Assembly (NCBI RefSeq): GCF_000761155.1
Contig: NZ_CP009533.1
Span: 1,364,001-1,428,000 of the forward strand
DNA from: Pseudomonas rhizosphaerae
GTDB lineage: Bacteria > Pseudomonadota > Gammaproteobacteria > Pseudomonadales > Pseudomonadaceae
Length of the DNA stretch: 64,000 bases
Direction: 5' to 3'
Part shown: positions 57,094 to 64,000 of the stretch, one piece after another
Layout of the letters: each line of letters starts with the position of its first letter
Position numbering within the stretch: the stretch's first letter is position 1
Made by a program: the position numbers and the translations under genes
Notes under the pieces: generated by a model
Seen by the model: the letters and a program-made list of their open reading frames with translations, nothing else
Database searches by the model: none
What the model was told of the DNA's origin: nothing

Positions 57094-59283
57094 ATGGAAA
57101 TCAAGGTCAATTTTCTCGACAACCTTCGACTTGAAGCCAAGTTCGACGATTTCACGGTGGTGGCGGACCAACCCATTCGCTACAAGGGCGACGGCTCGGC
57201 ACCGGGGCCTTTCGACTATTTCCTGGCATCCTCGGCGCTGTGCGCGGCGTACTTCGTCAAGCTGTACTGCAACACGCGCAACATACCCACCGACAACATC
57301 CGCCTGTCGCAGAACAACATCGTCGACCCGGAAAACCGATACAACCAGATCTTCAAGATCCAGGTCGAGTTGCCGGCGGACATGTCGACCAAGGACCGCC
57401 AGGGCATCCTGCGCTCCATCGACCGCTGCACCGTGAAGAAGGTGGTGCAGACCGGGCCGGACTTCATCATCGAAGAAGTCGACAACCTCGACGCCGATGC
57501 CCAGGCCCTGTTGATGCCGACCCAGCAGGCGGGCGCCAGCACCTATGTGCTGGGCAAGGACCTGCCGCTGGAGCAGACCATCGCCAACATGTCCGGCATC
57601 CTCGCCGGGCTGGGCATGAAGATCGAGATCGCCTCGTGGCGCAACATCGTGCCCAATGTCTGGTCGCTGCACATCCGCGATGCCTACTCGCCAATGTGCT
57701 TCACCAACGGCAAGGGCGCGACCAAGGAAAGCGCGCTGGCCTCGGCCCTGGGTGAATTCATCGAGCGGCTGAATTGCAACTTCTTCTACAACGACCAGTT
57801 CTGGGGCGAGGACATCGCCCAGGCCGACTTCGTCCATTACCCCGACGAGCGCTGGTTCCAGCCGGGCCGCAAGGATGCGCTGCCCGCGGAAATCTTCGAT
57901 GCGCACTGCCTGCCCATCTTCAACCCCGATGGCGAACTGCGCGGCTCCCATCTGTACGACACCAACTCGGGCAACATCGAGCGCGGTATCTGCTCGCTGC
58001 CTTTCGTGCGTCAGTCGGATGGCGAGACGGTGTATTTCCCGTCCAACCTGATCGAGAACCTGTACCTGAGCAACGGCATGAGTGCCGGCAATACATTGGC
58101 CGAGGCCCAGGTGCAGTGCCTGTCGGAGATCTTCGAAAGGGCGGTCAAGCGCGAGATTCTCGAGGGTGAACTGGCGCTGCCCGATGTTCCGGCCGAGGTA
58201 CTGGCGCGCTATCCCGGCATCGTGGCGGGCATCCAGGGGCTGGAAGAGCAGGGCTTTCCGGTGCTGGTCAAGGACGCCTCCCTGGGCGGGCGCTTCCCGG
58301 TGATGTGCGTGACCCTGATGAACCCGCGCACCGGCGGCGTGTTCGCGTCGTTCGGCGCCCATCCAAGCCTGGAAGTGGCGCTGGAGCGCAGCCTCACCGA
58401 GTTGCTCCAGGGCCGCAGTTTCGAGGGGCTCAACGACTTGCCGCAACCGACCTTCGAAAGCCATGCACTGATGGAGCCGAACAACTTCGTCGAGCACTTC
58501 ATCGACTCCAGTGGCGTGGTGTCGTGGCGCTTCTTCAGTGCCAAGGCCGACTTCGCCTTTGCCGACTGGGACTTCACCGCCCAGGGCGACAACGCCAATG
58601 CCGAGGAAGCAGCGACGCTGTTCGCCATCCTCGACGGGATGGGCAAGCAGGTGTACATGGCGGTCTACGAGCACCTGGGCGCCAAGGCGTGCCGGATTCT
58701 GGTGCCAGGGTATTCGGAGATCTATCCGATCGAAGACCTGATCTGGGACAACACCAACAAGGCGCTGTTTTTCCGCGAAGACATTCTCAATCTGCATCGT
58801 CTGGATGACGATGCACTGGGCGATCTGTTGCAGCGCCTGGAAGAGTCGGAACTGGACGACTACACCGATATCCGCACCTTGATCGGCATCGAGTTCGACG
58901 AGAACACGGTGTGGGGGCAGTTGACCATTCTGGAGTTGAAGGTGCTGATCCAACTGGTGCTGGAGCGCTTCGACGACGCCAAGGAGCTGGTCGAGATGTT
59001 CCTGCAGTACAACGCCAATACTCAGGAGCGTGTGCTGTTTTTCCAGGTCTTGAACGTGGTGCTCGAGGTGCAGCTGGACAGCGATCTGGACATGGCCGAT
59101 TACGAGGCCAATTTCCGCCGCATGTTCGGCGATGCGCGGCTGGACGCGGCGCTGGGTTCGGTGGACGGCAGCGTGCGCTTCCATGGCCTGACGCCGACGA
59201 GCATGAAGCTCGAAGGCCTGGATCGTCATCTGCGCCTGATCGACAGCTACAAGAAACTCCACAGCGCCCGCGCCCAGGCCTGA
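57094..59283 (+). CDS. ycaO: OsmC-YcaO fusion protein
   Basis: A 729-aa two-domain protein. Residues ~1-140 are an OsmC-like domain with two cysteines at peroxidatic/resolving-like positions (Cys50 in SSALCAAYF, Cys112 in IDRCTVKK). Residues ~150-590 are a YcaO domain with ATP/Mg-binding acidic blocks (KGATKESALASALGEFIERL, 207-226; AEAQVQCLSEIFERAVKREI), followed by a helical C-terminal region as in E. coli YcaO (586 aa), which supports RimO methylthiolation of ribosomal protein S12. The fusion suggests a link between YcaO chemistry and thiol peroxide metabolism. No peptide precursor gene is adjacent, so a RiPP role is unlikely. It has its own promoter region divergent from proP. Confidence 0.9.
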   Translation: MEIKVNFLDNLRLEAKFDDFTVVADQPIRYKGDGSAPGPFDYFLASSALCAAYFVKLYCNTRNIPTDNIRLSQNNIVDPENRYNQIFKIQVELPADMSTKDRQGILRSIDRCTVKKVVQTGPDFIIEEVDNLDADAQALLMPTQQAGASTYVLGKDLPLEQTIANMSGILAGLGMKIEIASWRNIVPNVWSLHIRDAYSPMCFTNGKGATKESALASALGEFIERLNCNFFYNDQFWGEDIAQADFVHYPDERWFQPGRKDALPAEIFDAHCLPIFNPDGELRGSHLYDTNSGNIERGICSLPFVRQSDGETVYFPSNLIENLYLSNGMSAGNTLAEAQVQCLSEIFERAVKREILEGELALPDVPAEVLARYPGIVAGIQGLEEQGFPVLVKDASLGGRFPVMCVTLMNPRTGGVFASFGAHPSLEVALERSLTELLQGRSFEGLNDLPQPTFESHALMEPNNFVEHFIDSSGVVSWRFFSAKADFAFADWDFTAQGDNANAEEAATLFAILDGMGKQVYMAVYEHLGAKACRILVPGYSEIYPIEDLIWDNTNKALFFREDILNLHRLDDDALGDLLQRLEESELDDYTDIRTLIGIEFDENTVWGQLTILELKVLIQLVLERFDDAKELVEMFLQYNANTQERVLFFQVLNVVLEVQLDSDLDMADYEANFRRMFGDARLDAALGSVDGSVRFHGLTPTSMKLEGLDRHLRLIDSYKKLHSARAQA

Positions 59284-59302
59284 CCCACCGCGTGCACCGC
59301 CA

Positions 59303-59400
59303 ACGCGGCTGGCGCCGCTGCTACCGGATACTGGCGATACGGGGGGCGTGTCTTTGTAACATCATGACACGCCTTCTGTAGCAGCGGCGCGAGCCGCGTC
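59303..59400. repeat. Inverted REP pair with central hairpin
   Basis: A reverse REP (59303-59324, one change) and a forward REP (59378-59400) flank the hairpin GGCGTGTC/GACACGCC (59345-59352/59366-59373). It lies between two convergent genes and may terminate both transcripts. Confidence 0.85.
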
Positions 59401-59417
59401 CGGCAGCACCACCGTGC

Positions 59418-60185
59418 TCAAAGCGGGGCGGTCAGGTAACGCTCCAACAGTTTCTTTATCGAACCGTCGCGGTGCAAGGTTTGCACCGCCTTTCGCAAAC
59501 CCAGCACCATGTGCGGCGAACAGCTCTTCGAACAGGCCAGGTACAAGTCCGTGGTCATCAACACCGGACTCATCAACAACTGCCGCTCGGACACCTGGCG
59601 CCAGATGTACTGCGACTCCGGCACGCCATTGAACCAGGCGTCGACGCGCCCCAACAACAGCATCTGCGCGGGGTTCTCGCCAATGCGCAACGGGTAGATC
59701 TGCGACGCGTCGAAGCCTTCGTCCTGCAGCTTGCGCTCTTGCGCACTGCCCAGGCCCACCGCGATCCGGTGATAGGTGCGACGCGCCTCGGCGAAGCTGT
59801 CGACCCGCTTGTCGAGGCTGAAGAACGCCCGGTCCATGCTCATGATCGGCGCGATCCAGGTGTAGCTCGCCTCCCTGTCGGGGGTGCGTGAGAGCGGCAC
59901 GATGAGCATGTCCTGCCCTTGTTGCACCGTGCGTTGCGCTCTGAGCCAGGGCAGTACACTGACAGTGGTGTGATAACCCGCCAGCACCATCGCCTGCCGG
60001 GCGGCGTCGCCGAGGATACCTTGCTGACCTGCCTCGCCAGCCATGGTCAGCGGTGGCGCCTCGGCCATGTACAACTCGAAGGTGCGTGGATGCGCGGCCC
60101 AGGCGGCACCGTGCAGGGCGCTGCACAGCAGCAGACCGCAGACCGACGTGAACAGTAATCCGCAAGCGCGGTTCAGATGACCCAT
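59418..60185 (-). CDS. Periplasmic solute-binding protein (family 3)
   Basis: A 255-aa secreted protein with a signal peptide of ~30 residues (MGHLNRACGLLFTSVCGLLL, then CSALHGAAWA). The mature chain has the two-lobe pattern of amino-acid-type binding proteins: FELYMAEAPPLTMAG at the N-terminus, LPWLRAQRTVQQGQ and SLDKRVDSF. No ABC permease or ATPase gene is nearby, so it is an orphan, possibly a sensor or part of a distant transporter. ATG 60185 is the start at the signal peptide; upstream in-frame starts cross into the divergent gene. Confidence 0.82.
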   Translation of the reverse strand: MGHLNRACGLLFTSVCGLLLCSALHGAAWAAHPRTFELYMAEAPPLTMAGEAGQQGILGDAARQAMVLAGYHTTVSVLPWLRAQRTVQQGQDMLIVPLSRTPDREASYTWIAPIMSMDRAFFSLDKRVDSFAEARRTYHRIAVGLGSAQERKLQDEGFDASQIYPLRIGENPAQMLLLGRVDAWFNGVPESQYIWRQVSERQLLMSPVLMTTDLYLACSKSCSPHMVLGLRKAVQTLHRDGSIKKLLERYLTAPL

Positions 60186-60324
60186 GGCAACGACTCGATG
60201 ACGTTCAGTGGCAGGCTTCAAGACGGCCAGCATAGTCGCTAATGACGCCGCGTGCCTGTATGGGAACCGCCCAGAGCGCAGACCCTCCATATCAAGCACA
60301 TACCTACGCACGAGGGCACTCCTG

Positions 60325-61317
60325 GTGGAGACCGAGCAAAGCTGGTCGTTCGATGCACTGCAGATTGAGCAGGCGCAGCGTTTCAACAAGACCCTGGCGC
60401 GGCTGCCGCGCTTCCGTATCCGCAACCGTGTCACCCCCATGCTGATCCAGACCCTGCTGCGCGCCGGCCAGTTAGCCAGTTCGTTGAAACCTGCGCGGCA
60501 TGGCCTGGCCATCGAAGAACGCCTGCTGCCTACCATCGACGCCCGGCCCGTGAAGGTACGCATCATCCGTCCGCCCCGGCCACCCAAGGGCCTGGTCCTG
60601 GATTTCCACGGCGGCGGCTGGGTCATCGGCAATGCGCAGATGAACGATGACCTCAATATCGCCCTGGTGCAGGCCTGTGACGTTGCGGTGGTGTCGGTCG
60701 ACTACCGCCTGGCCGTCTCGACACCGCTGCAAGGCTTGCTCGACGACTGCCTGGCCGCCACCCGCAGCGTGCTGGGCGACGGCCTTCCCGAGTTCGCCGA
60801 TCTGCCGGTGATCGTCGTCGGCGAGTCCGCCGGTGGGCATCTGGCCGCGGCCACCCTGTTGCAGCTCAAGCAATGGCCTGCGTTGCTGAAGCGCGTGTGC
60901 GGTACGTTGCTGTATTACGGCGTGTTCGACCTGACCGGCACCCCCAGCGTGCGCGATGCCGGCCCCGATACCCTGGTGCTGGACGGGCCGGGCATGGTCG
61001 AGGCGTTCCGTCGGCTCACACCCGGTTTGGACGACGCGCAGCGGCGCCAGTCCTGGCTGTCGCCGCTCTATGGCGACCTTGCGGGCTTGCCGCCGGCGCT
61101 GATGTTCGTCGGTGAACTGGACCCCTTGCGCGACGACACCGTGCTGCTGGCCGAGCGCTGGGGCGAAGTGGCCGCAGTGGAACTGCGCCGGTTGCCCGCA
61201 TCGCCCCACGGTTTCATCCACTTTCCTACGCCCATGGCGGACAGGGCTCTGGTCCACAGCCGTGAGTGGATCGTCCGACTGTTGGCGGCACAGGTTGCTG
61301 CGGACCCTGCCGGTTGA
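60325..61317 (+). CDS. Alpha/beta hydrolase (HSL-type esterase), cytoplasmic
   Basis: A 330-aa esterase family IV hydrolase without signal peptide. Motifs: DFHGGGWVIG oxyanion hole, VVGESAGGHLAA nucleophile serine, FVGELDPLRDD acid and ASPHGFIHF histidine. It is the second HSL-type hydrolase in the window and differs from the one at 11 kb in having no lipoprotein signal. The start is GTG 60325 with GAGGG 8 bp upstream; a longer frame would overlap the divergent promoter region. Substrate unknown. Confidence 0.87.
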   Translation: METEQSWSFDALQIEQAQRFNKTLARLPRFRIRNRVTPMLIQTLLRAGQLASSLKPARHGLAIEERLLPTIDARPVKVRIIRPPRPPKGLVLDFHGGGWVIGNAQMNDDLNIALVQACDVAVVSVDYRLAVSTPLQGLLDDCLAATRSVLGDGLPEFADLPVIVVGESAGGHLAAATLLQLKQWPALLKRVCGTLLYYGVFDLTGTPSVRDAGPDTLVLDGPGMVEAFRRLTPGLDDAQRRQSWLSPLYGDLAGLPPALMFVGELDPLRDDTVLLAERWGEVAAVELRRLPASPHGFIHFPTPMADRALVHSREWIVRLLAAQVAADPAG

Positions 61318-61376
61318 GTTGAAATGCACGGGCGCGCTCGCCAGAATGCCGGCCCAATCAAGAGAACCGATCGCTC

Positions 61377-62075
61377 GTGAATCCGCTCAGCTTGTCCCAT
61401 CGTCTGGAGCGCGTGGCCGCCCAGGTCCCCGTCGGCGCGCATCTGGCCGATATCGGCTCGGATCATGCCTACCTGCCGGTAGCACTGGTGCTGCGTGGCG
61501 TCATCCCCCAGGCCGTTGCCGGTGAGGTCGCCCGCACGCCGTTCCTGGCGGCCCGGCGCAGCGTTCACGACAATGGCCTGGAGCATTGCATCAGCGTGCG
61601 GCAGGCCGACGGACTGGCGGCGATCGAGGTCGGCGACCGAATCACCGCGGTCAGCCTGTGCGGCATGGGTGGCGAAACCATTCGCGACATTCTGCAGGCG
61701 GGCAGGGCGCAGCTGAGTGGATGCGAGCGTCTGATCTTGCAACCCAATGGCGGCGAGCGGCCCTTGCGTCAATGGCTGATGGACAATAGCTATGGCATCC
61801 GGCATGAAGAAGTGCTGCGGGAAAACCGTTTCGATTACGAAATCATCGTCGCCGACACCGGTGAACCGGTGGCGTACAGCCCTCAGGAGTTGTTCTTCGG
61901 ACCCTTGCAACTGCGCCACCGCACCCCGGCATTCCTGGCCAAATGGCAACGCCTGCTGCACCTCAAGCGACGCACCCTCGAACGCTTGGCCCACGCCCGC
62001 CAAAGCGAACTCGACGCCAAACGCCTCGAGCTGGCCCAACACATCCAATGGATCGAATCCCTGAACCCCCTGTAG
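61377..62075 (+). CDS. trmK: tRNA (adenine22-N1)-methyltransferase
   Basis: A 232-aa SAM-dependent methyltransferase that makes m1A22 in tRNA. The SAM motif is LADIGSDHAYLP (residues 23-34), with CGMGGETI and LQPNGGERPLRQWL as further TrmK signatures. The basic helical C-terminus binds tRNA. The start is GTG 61377. Its TAG stop is formed by the first bases (GTAG) of a REP element that begins at 62072. Confidence 0.92.
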   Translation: MNPLSLSHRLERVAAQVPVGAHLADIGSDHAYLPVALVLRGVIPQAVAGEVARTPFLAARRSVHDNGLEHCISVRQADGLAAIEVGDRITAVSLCGMGGETIRDILQAGRAQLSGCERLILQPNGGERPLRQWLMDNSYGIRHEEVLRENRFDYEIIVADTGEPVAYSPQELFFGPLQLRHRTPAFLAKWQRLLHLKRRTLERLAHARQSELDAKRLELAQHIQWIESLNPL

Positions 62076-62262
62076 CAGCGGCGCAAGCCGCGTCATTGCG
62101 CATGCGTTGGGTCAGTTGCCCTGCAGAGCCCCCGGACGCGGCTCGCGCCGCTGCTACAGGGGGAGCGCAATGTTCTGTAGCAGCGGCGCAAGCCGCGTCA
62201 CTGCGCATGCGGTGGGTCAGTTGCCCTGCAGAGCCCCCGGACGCGGCTCGCGCCGCTGCTAC
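62072..62262. repeat. Tandemly duplicated REPIN (two inverted REP pairs)
   Basis: Four REPs alternate forward (62072-62094), reverse (62135-62157), forward (62177-62199), reverse (62240-62262). The second pair repeats the first with a period of 105 bp and almost identical spacer (GTCAGTTGCCCTGCAGAGCC in both). It links the trmK stop to the convergent SDR gene. Confidence 0.95.
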
Positions 62263-62279
62263 AAGGGAATGCGGCGGGT

Positions 62280-63050
62280 TCACCAGGGTATGGCTTGGCC
62301 ATCCCAGGCCCAGAAGCTGCCGGTTTGCGCCGGTCCGTGCTCGCCGATCAGTTCAAGCAGGCAACGCGCTGCGAAATCGGGGTCGAACAATTTTCCTGCC
62401 GGGACATTGCCCTGGAAGGGCTGCGAGAGTCGGGTGTCGGTGGTGCCTGGGTGCAAGGCCAACACCGTGGCCGCAGGATTCAAACGCTTGAGTTCGATGC
62501 TGGCCGTGCGCAACAGCTGGTTGAGCGCCGCCTTGCTGGCGCGATAGCTGTACCAGCCCCCCAAGCGGTTGTCGCCGATCGAACCGACCCTGGCCGACAG
62601 CGCGGCGAAGGTAGCGGGCTGTTTGCGCAACAAGGGCAACAGATGCTTGAGCAGCAGCACCGGGGCGAAGGCATTAGTGGCGAAGCTCGCCTGCAGACTG
62701 CTCAGATCCAGCTGGGCCAGCCCTTTTTCCGGCCGTGCGCCGTCCTGATGCAGAATGCCCAGCGTGCTGATCACCAGATGCAGATGAGCGCAATCGGCCG
62801 CCACCGCACCGGCCAGCCGCTGCAGGGCCTGTTCATCGCGCGCATCGCAATCGAGTCTGACCAGACGAGGCCCATGGCGCTCAGCCAACGCCGCCAGCTC
62901 GGCACTGGTCGTGGCTTGCCGGGAAACCGCAAACACCTGGGCGACATCCTCACGCTGCAACAACTGCTCGCACAACGCCAGGCCTATGCCTTGGCTGGCG
63001 CCACAGATCAGCGCAGACGCACTGCCGGATAGATCGGGTATCAACGCCAT
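62280..63050 (-). CDS. Short-chain dehydrogenase/reductase (CsgA-like)
   Basis: A 256-aa classical SDR. The cofactor motif is GASQGIG (17-23) and LDCDARDE follows strand 3; NAG is replaced by STLGIL. The catalytic Tyr-x3-Lys is in YSYRASKAALN with Ser in LSARVGS. The C-terminal LHPGTTDTRLSQPF is typical of the CsgA/sniffer subgroup. Substrate unknown. It is convergent with trmK across the duplicated REPIN and divergent from the Nudix gene. Confidence 0.87.
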   Translation of the reverse strand: MALIPDLSGSASALICGASQGIGLALCEQLLQREDVAQVFAVSRQATTSAELAALAERHGPRLVRLDCDARDEQALQRLAGAVAADCAHLHLVISTLGILHQDGARPEKGLAQLDLSSLQASFATNAFAPVLLLKHLLPLLRKQPATFAALSARVGSIGDNRLGGWYSYRASKAALNQLLRTASIELKRLNPAATVLALHPGTTDTRLSQPFQGNVPAGKLFDPDFAARCLLELIGEHGPAQTGSFWAWDGQAIPW

Positions 63051-63175
63051 GCTCCACCGCCCTGCCAGAAGATCGTACCGATAGGACCGAGAACCACCCC
63101 CAAACGTTCTCCAGTGGCAATTGCCAGCTCATGCACGGCGTGCCATGGTGCCCACCTTTTTTCAGGAGAGACGCC

Positions 63176-63571
63176 ATGGCCGCCACCATCCACATCGCTG
63201 CCGCACTGCTGCTCAACGAGCAAGGGCAAACGCTGCTGGTGCGCAAGCGCGGCACGCGCGCCTTCATGCAGCCAGGCGGCAAGATCGAATCGGGCGAGCA
63301 GCCTGCCCAGGCACTGGTTCGTGAGTTGGAGGAGGAGTTGGGCATCGCGGTGGATCCCGCCGAAGCCCGATTCCTGGGCACCTACACCGCCGTCGCGGCC
63401 AACGAGCCCGGCCATGAAGTGCATTGCGAGCTGTTTCAGATACGCACCCAGGCCCAGGTCAACCCCGCCGCAGAAATCGAAGAAGCGCTGTGGGTCGATG
63501 CCACAACGGTCGGCGAACTCGAATTGGCACCGCTGACCCGCGACCAGATACTGCCGCTGCATTTTCTTTGA
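63176..63571 (+). CDS. Nudix hydrolase
   Basis: A 131-aa protein with a perfect Nudix box, G-x5-E-x7-REU-x-EE-x-GU, at residues 35-57 (GKIESGEQPAQALVRELEEE is its core). Such proteins hydrolyse nucleoside diphosphate derivatives such as oxidised nucleotides or ADP-ribose with Mg2+. The specificity is not visible. ATG 63176 follows CAGGAGAG at ~6 bp; an in-frame ATG at 63131 is less likely. Confidence 0.9.
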   Translation: MAATIHIAAALLLNEQGQTLLVRKRGTRAFMQPGGKIESGEQPAQALVRELEEELGIAVDPAEARFLGTYTAVAANEPGHEVHCELFQIRTQAQVNPAAEIEEALWVDATTVGELELAPLTRDQILPLHFL

Positions 63572-63590
63572 GTCGCAGTTGCGATCCGCT

Positions 63591-63752
63591 TCAGTCCTGA
63601 TCGACAGCGGCGCTCGCAGTATCGGCCTCGAGCGCCAGTCGCGCCCGGTCAGCCTTGCTGATGTAACGGTCCTTGCTCTGCGGCGCCAGCTTGGCGCTGG
63701 CTTTCTTGGCGTGTGCTTGCAACAGCTGTTTGATCTTCTTGCGGCGATTCAT
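63591..63752 (-). CDS. DUF2986 micro-protein
   Basis: A 53-aa basic protein beginning MNRRKKIKQLLQAHAKKASA and containing the family block KDRYISKADRARLALE. DUF2986 proteins are small, lysine-rich and of unknown function. It lies 19 bp from the convergent Nudix stop. Confidence 0.75.
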   Translation of the reverse strand: MNRRKKIKQLLQAHAKKASAKLAPQSKDRYISKADRARLALEADTASAAVDQD

Positions 63753-63820
63753 GGCATGGCCCAGGCGGAAAGTGGGTCGATGATACCAGTACGGCTCATC
63801 GACCCGCGCGCGGCTGCCGA

Positions 63821-64000
63821 TCAGAAGCTGTACTTGGCCGTCAGCATCAGGTTGCGCGGATCGCCATAGCTGTCGCCGCCATAACTCGCCGAGTTGGCGA
63901 TGGAGTTATAGTACTTGCGGTCGAACACGTTGTTGGCGTTGACCTGCAGGTCCAGGTTGCGGTTGACCTGATAGCCGGCCATCAAGTCGGTCACGGCATA
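63821..64000 (-). CDS. TonB-dependent (siderophore) receptor, C-terminal fragment
   Basis: The last 59 residues of an outer-membrane TonB-dependent receptor; the rest lies beyond the right edge. The strands read YAVTDLMAGYQVNRNLDLQ, then NANNVFDRKYYNS and GDPRNLMLTAKYSF with a terminal phenylalanine needed for barrel assembly. NVFDRKYY and GDPRN are typical of ferric-siderophore receptors (FpvA/FoxA type). Confidence 0.88.
   Translation of the reverse strand, partial: YAVTDLMAGYQVNRNLDLQVNANNVFDRKYYNSIANSASYGGDSYGDPRNLMLTAKYSF

Noticed and set aside
56953..59262. 769-codon minus-strand frame opposite the OsmC-YcaO gene
   Set aside because: Shadow of a strongly motif-supported gene; no motif of its own.
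57094..59283. RiPP (thiazole/oxazole or thioamide peptide) cluster built on the YcaO protein
   Set aside because: No precursor peptide, dehydrogenase, E1-like or export gene is adjacent, and the YcaO domain is of the housekeeping E. coli type.
62072..62262. Possible CRISPR array because of repeated units
   Set aside because: Only two 105-bp units; the spacers between repeats are the same and the repeats are inverted pairs typical of REPINs.

Overview
The window is a high-GC, gene-dense chromosome segment from a Pseudomonas, most likely of the P. putida/P. entomophila group. The support is gene content (nadK-phosphoesterase-rhomboid operon, selD-mnmH, the itaconate locus in the P. aeruginosa gene order, uronate dehydrogenase with a TRAP transporter) and many copies of the REP element GTAGCAGCGGCGC(A/G)AGCCGCGTC typical of this group. 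No phage, transposase, CRISPR array, rRNA or origin was seen. One tRNA (Gln, UUG) is present. Species assignment is inference from gene content, not from a search.

Layout. 1-8.2 kb: a nitrilase-fold protein (partial), fadH (dienoyl-CoA reductase), a PLP-dependent desulfhydrase/ACC-deaminase homolog, cytochrome b561, a DUF1853 protein, and the tightly overlapping operon nadK-metallophosphoesterase-rhomboid protease. 8.4-10.8 kb: a two-gene carboxynorspermidine/carboxyspermidine polyamine pathway. 11-15.3 kb: a lipoprotein esterase, a small catalase-like protein, and an overlapping operon of an RsbQ-type alpha/beta hydrolase and a PAS histidine kinase. 15.4-19.5 kb: a large YdiJ-type flavin/Fe-S dehydrogenase whose first ~36 codons appear frameshifted, divergent from a LysR regulator. 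19.8-26.7 kb: a membrane phosphoesterase, DUF2945, a YghU-type GST, tRNA-Gln, a multi-PAS hybrid kinase and a PrpF-family isomerase.

26.7-36.5 kb is the metabolic centrepiece: an itaconate catabolism locus (hydratase, acyl-CoA dehydrogenase homolog, MmgE/PrpD, CoA transferase, citramalyl-CoA lyase, TRAP transporter) with a divergent LysR regulator. A 36-bp composite element is repeated in the divergent promoter and again in front of the TRAP genes, suggesting that one regulator controls two transcription units. After it come nhaA and a CHASE4-PAS-GGDEF-EAL protein.

40.9-45.8 kb holds a glycan module (glycosyltransferase, UDP-galactopyranose mutase, GH1-like hydrolase, divergent galE). 45.9-49.7 kb is a uronate module (udh plus TRAP transporter). 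49.8-55.3 kb is a probable selenium module: a phosphonate-type ABC importer divergent from selD-mnmH. The last 9 kb contain a ProP-type osmolyte transporter, an OsmC-YcaO fusion, a solute-binding protein, a second HSL-type hydrolase, trmK, an SDR enzyme, a Nudix hydrolase, a DUF2986 micro-protein, and the 3' end of a TonB-dependent receptor.

Many intergenic gaps carry repeats of two families. One is the REP listed above, often in inverted pairs. The other is a ~25-bp-arm inverted repeat (TGTGGGAGCGG...CCGCGAA). Two REP copies touch coding sequence: one forms the C-terminal tail of GalE, and one supplies the TAG stop of trmK. All functional calls rest on recognised family motifs; substrates of transporters and regulators are inferred from neighbours.
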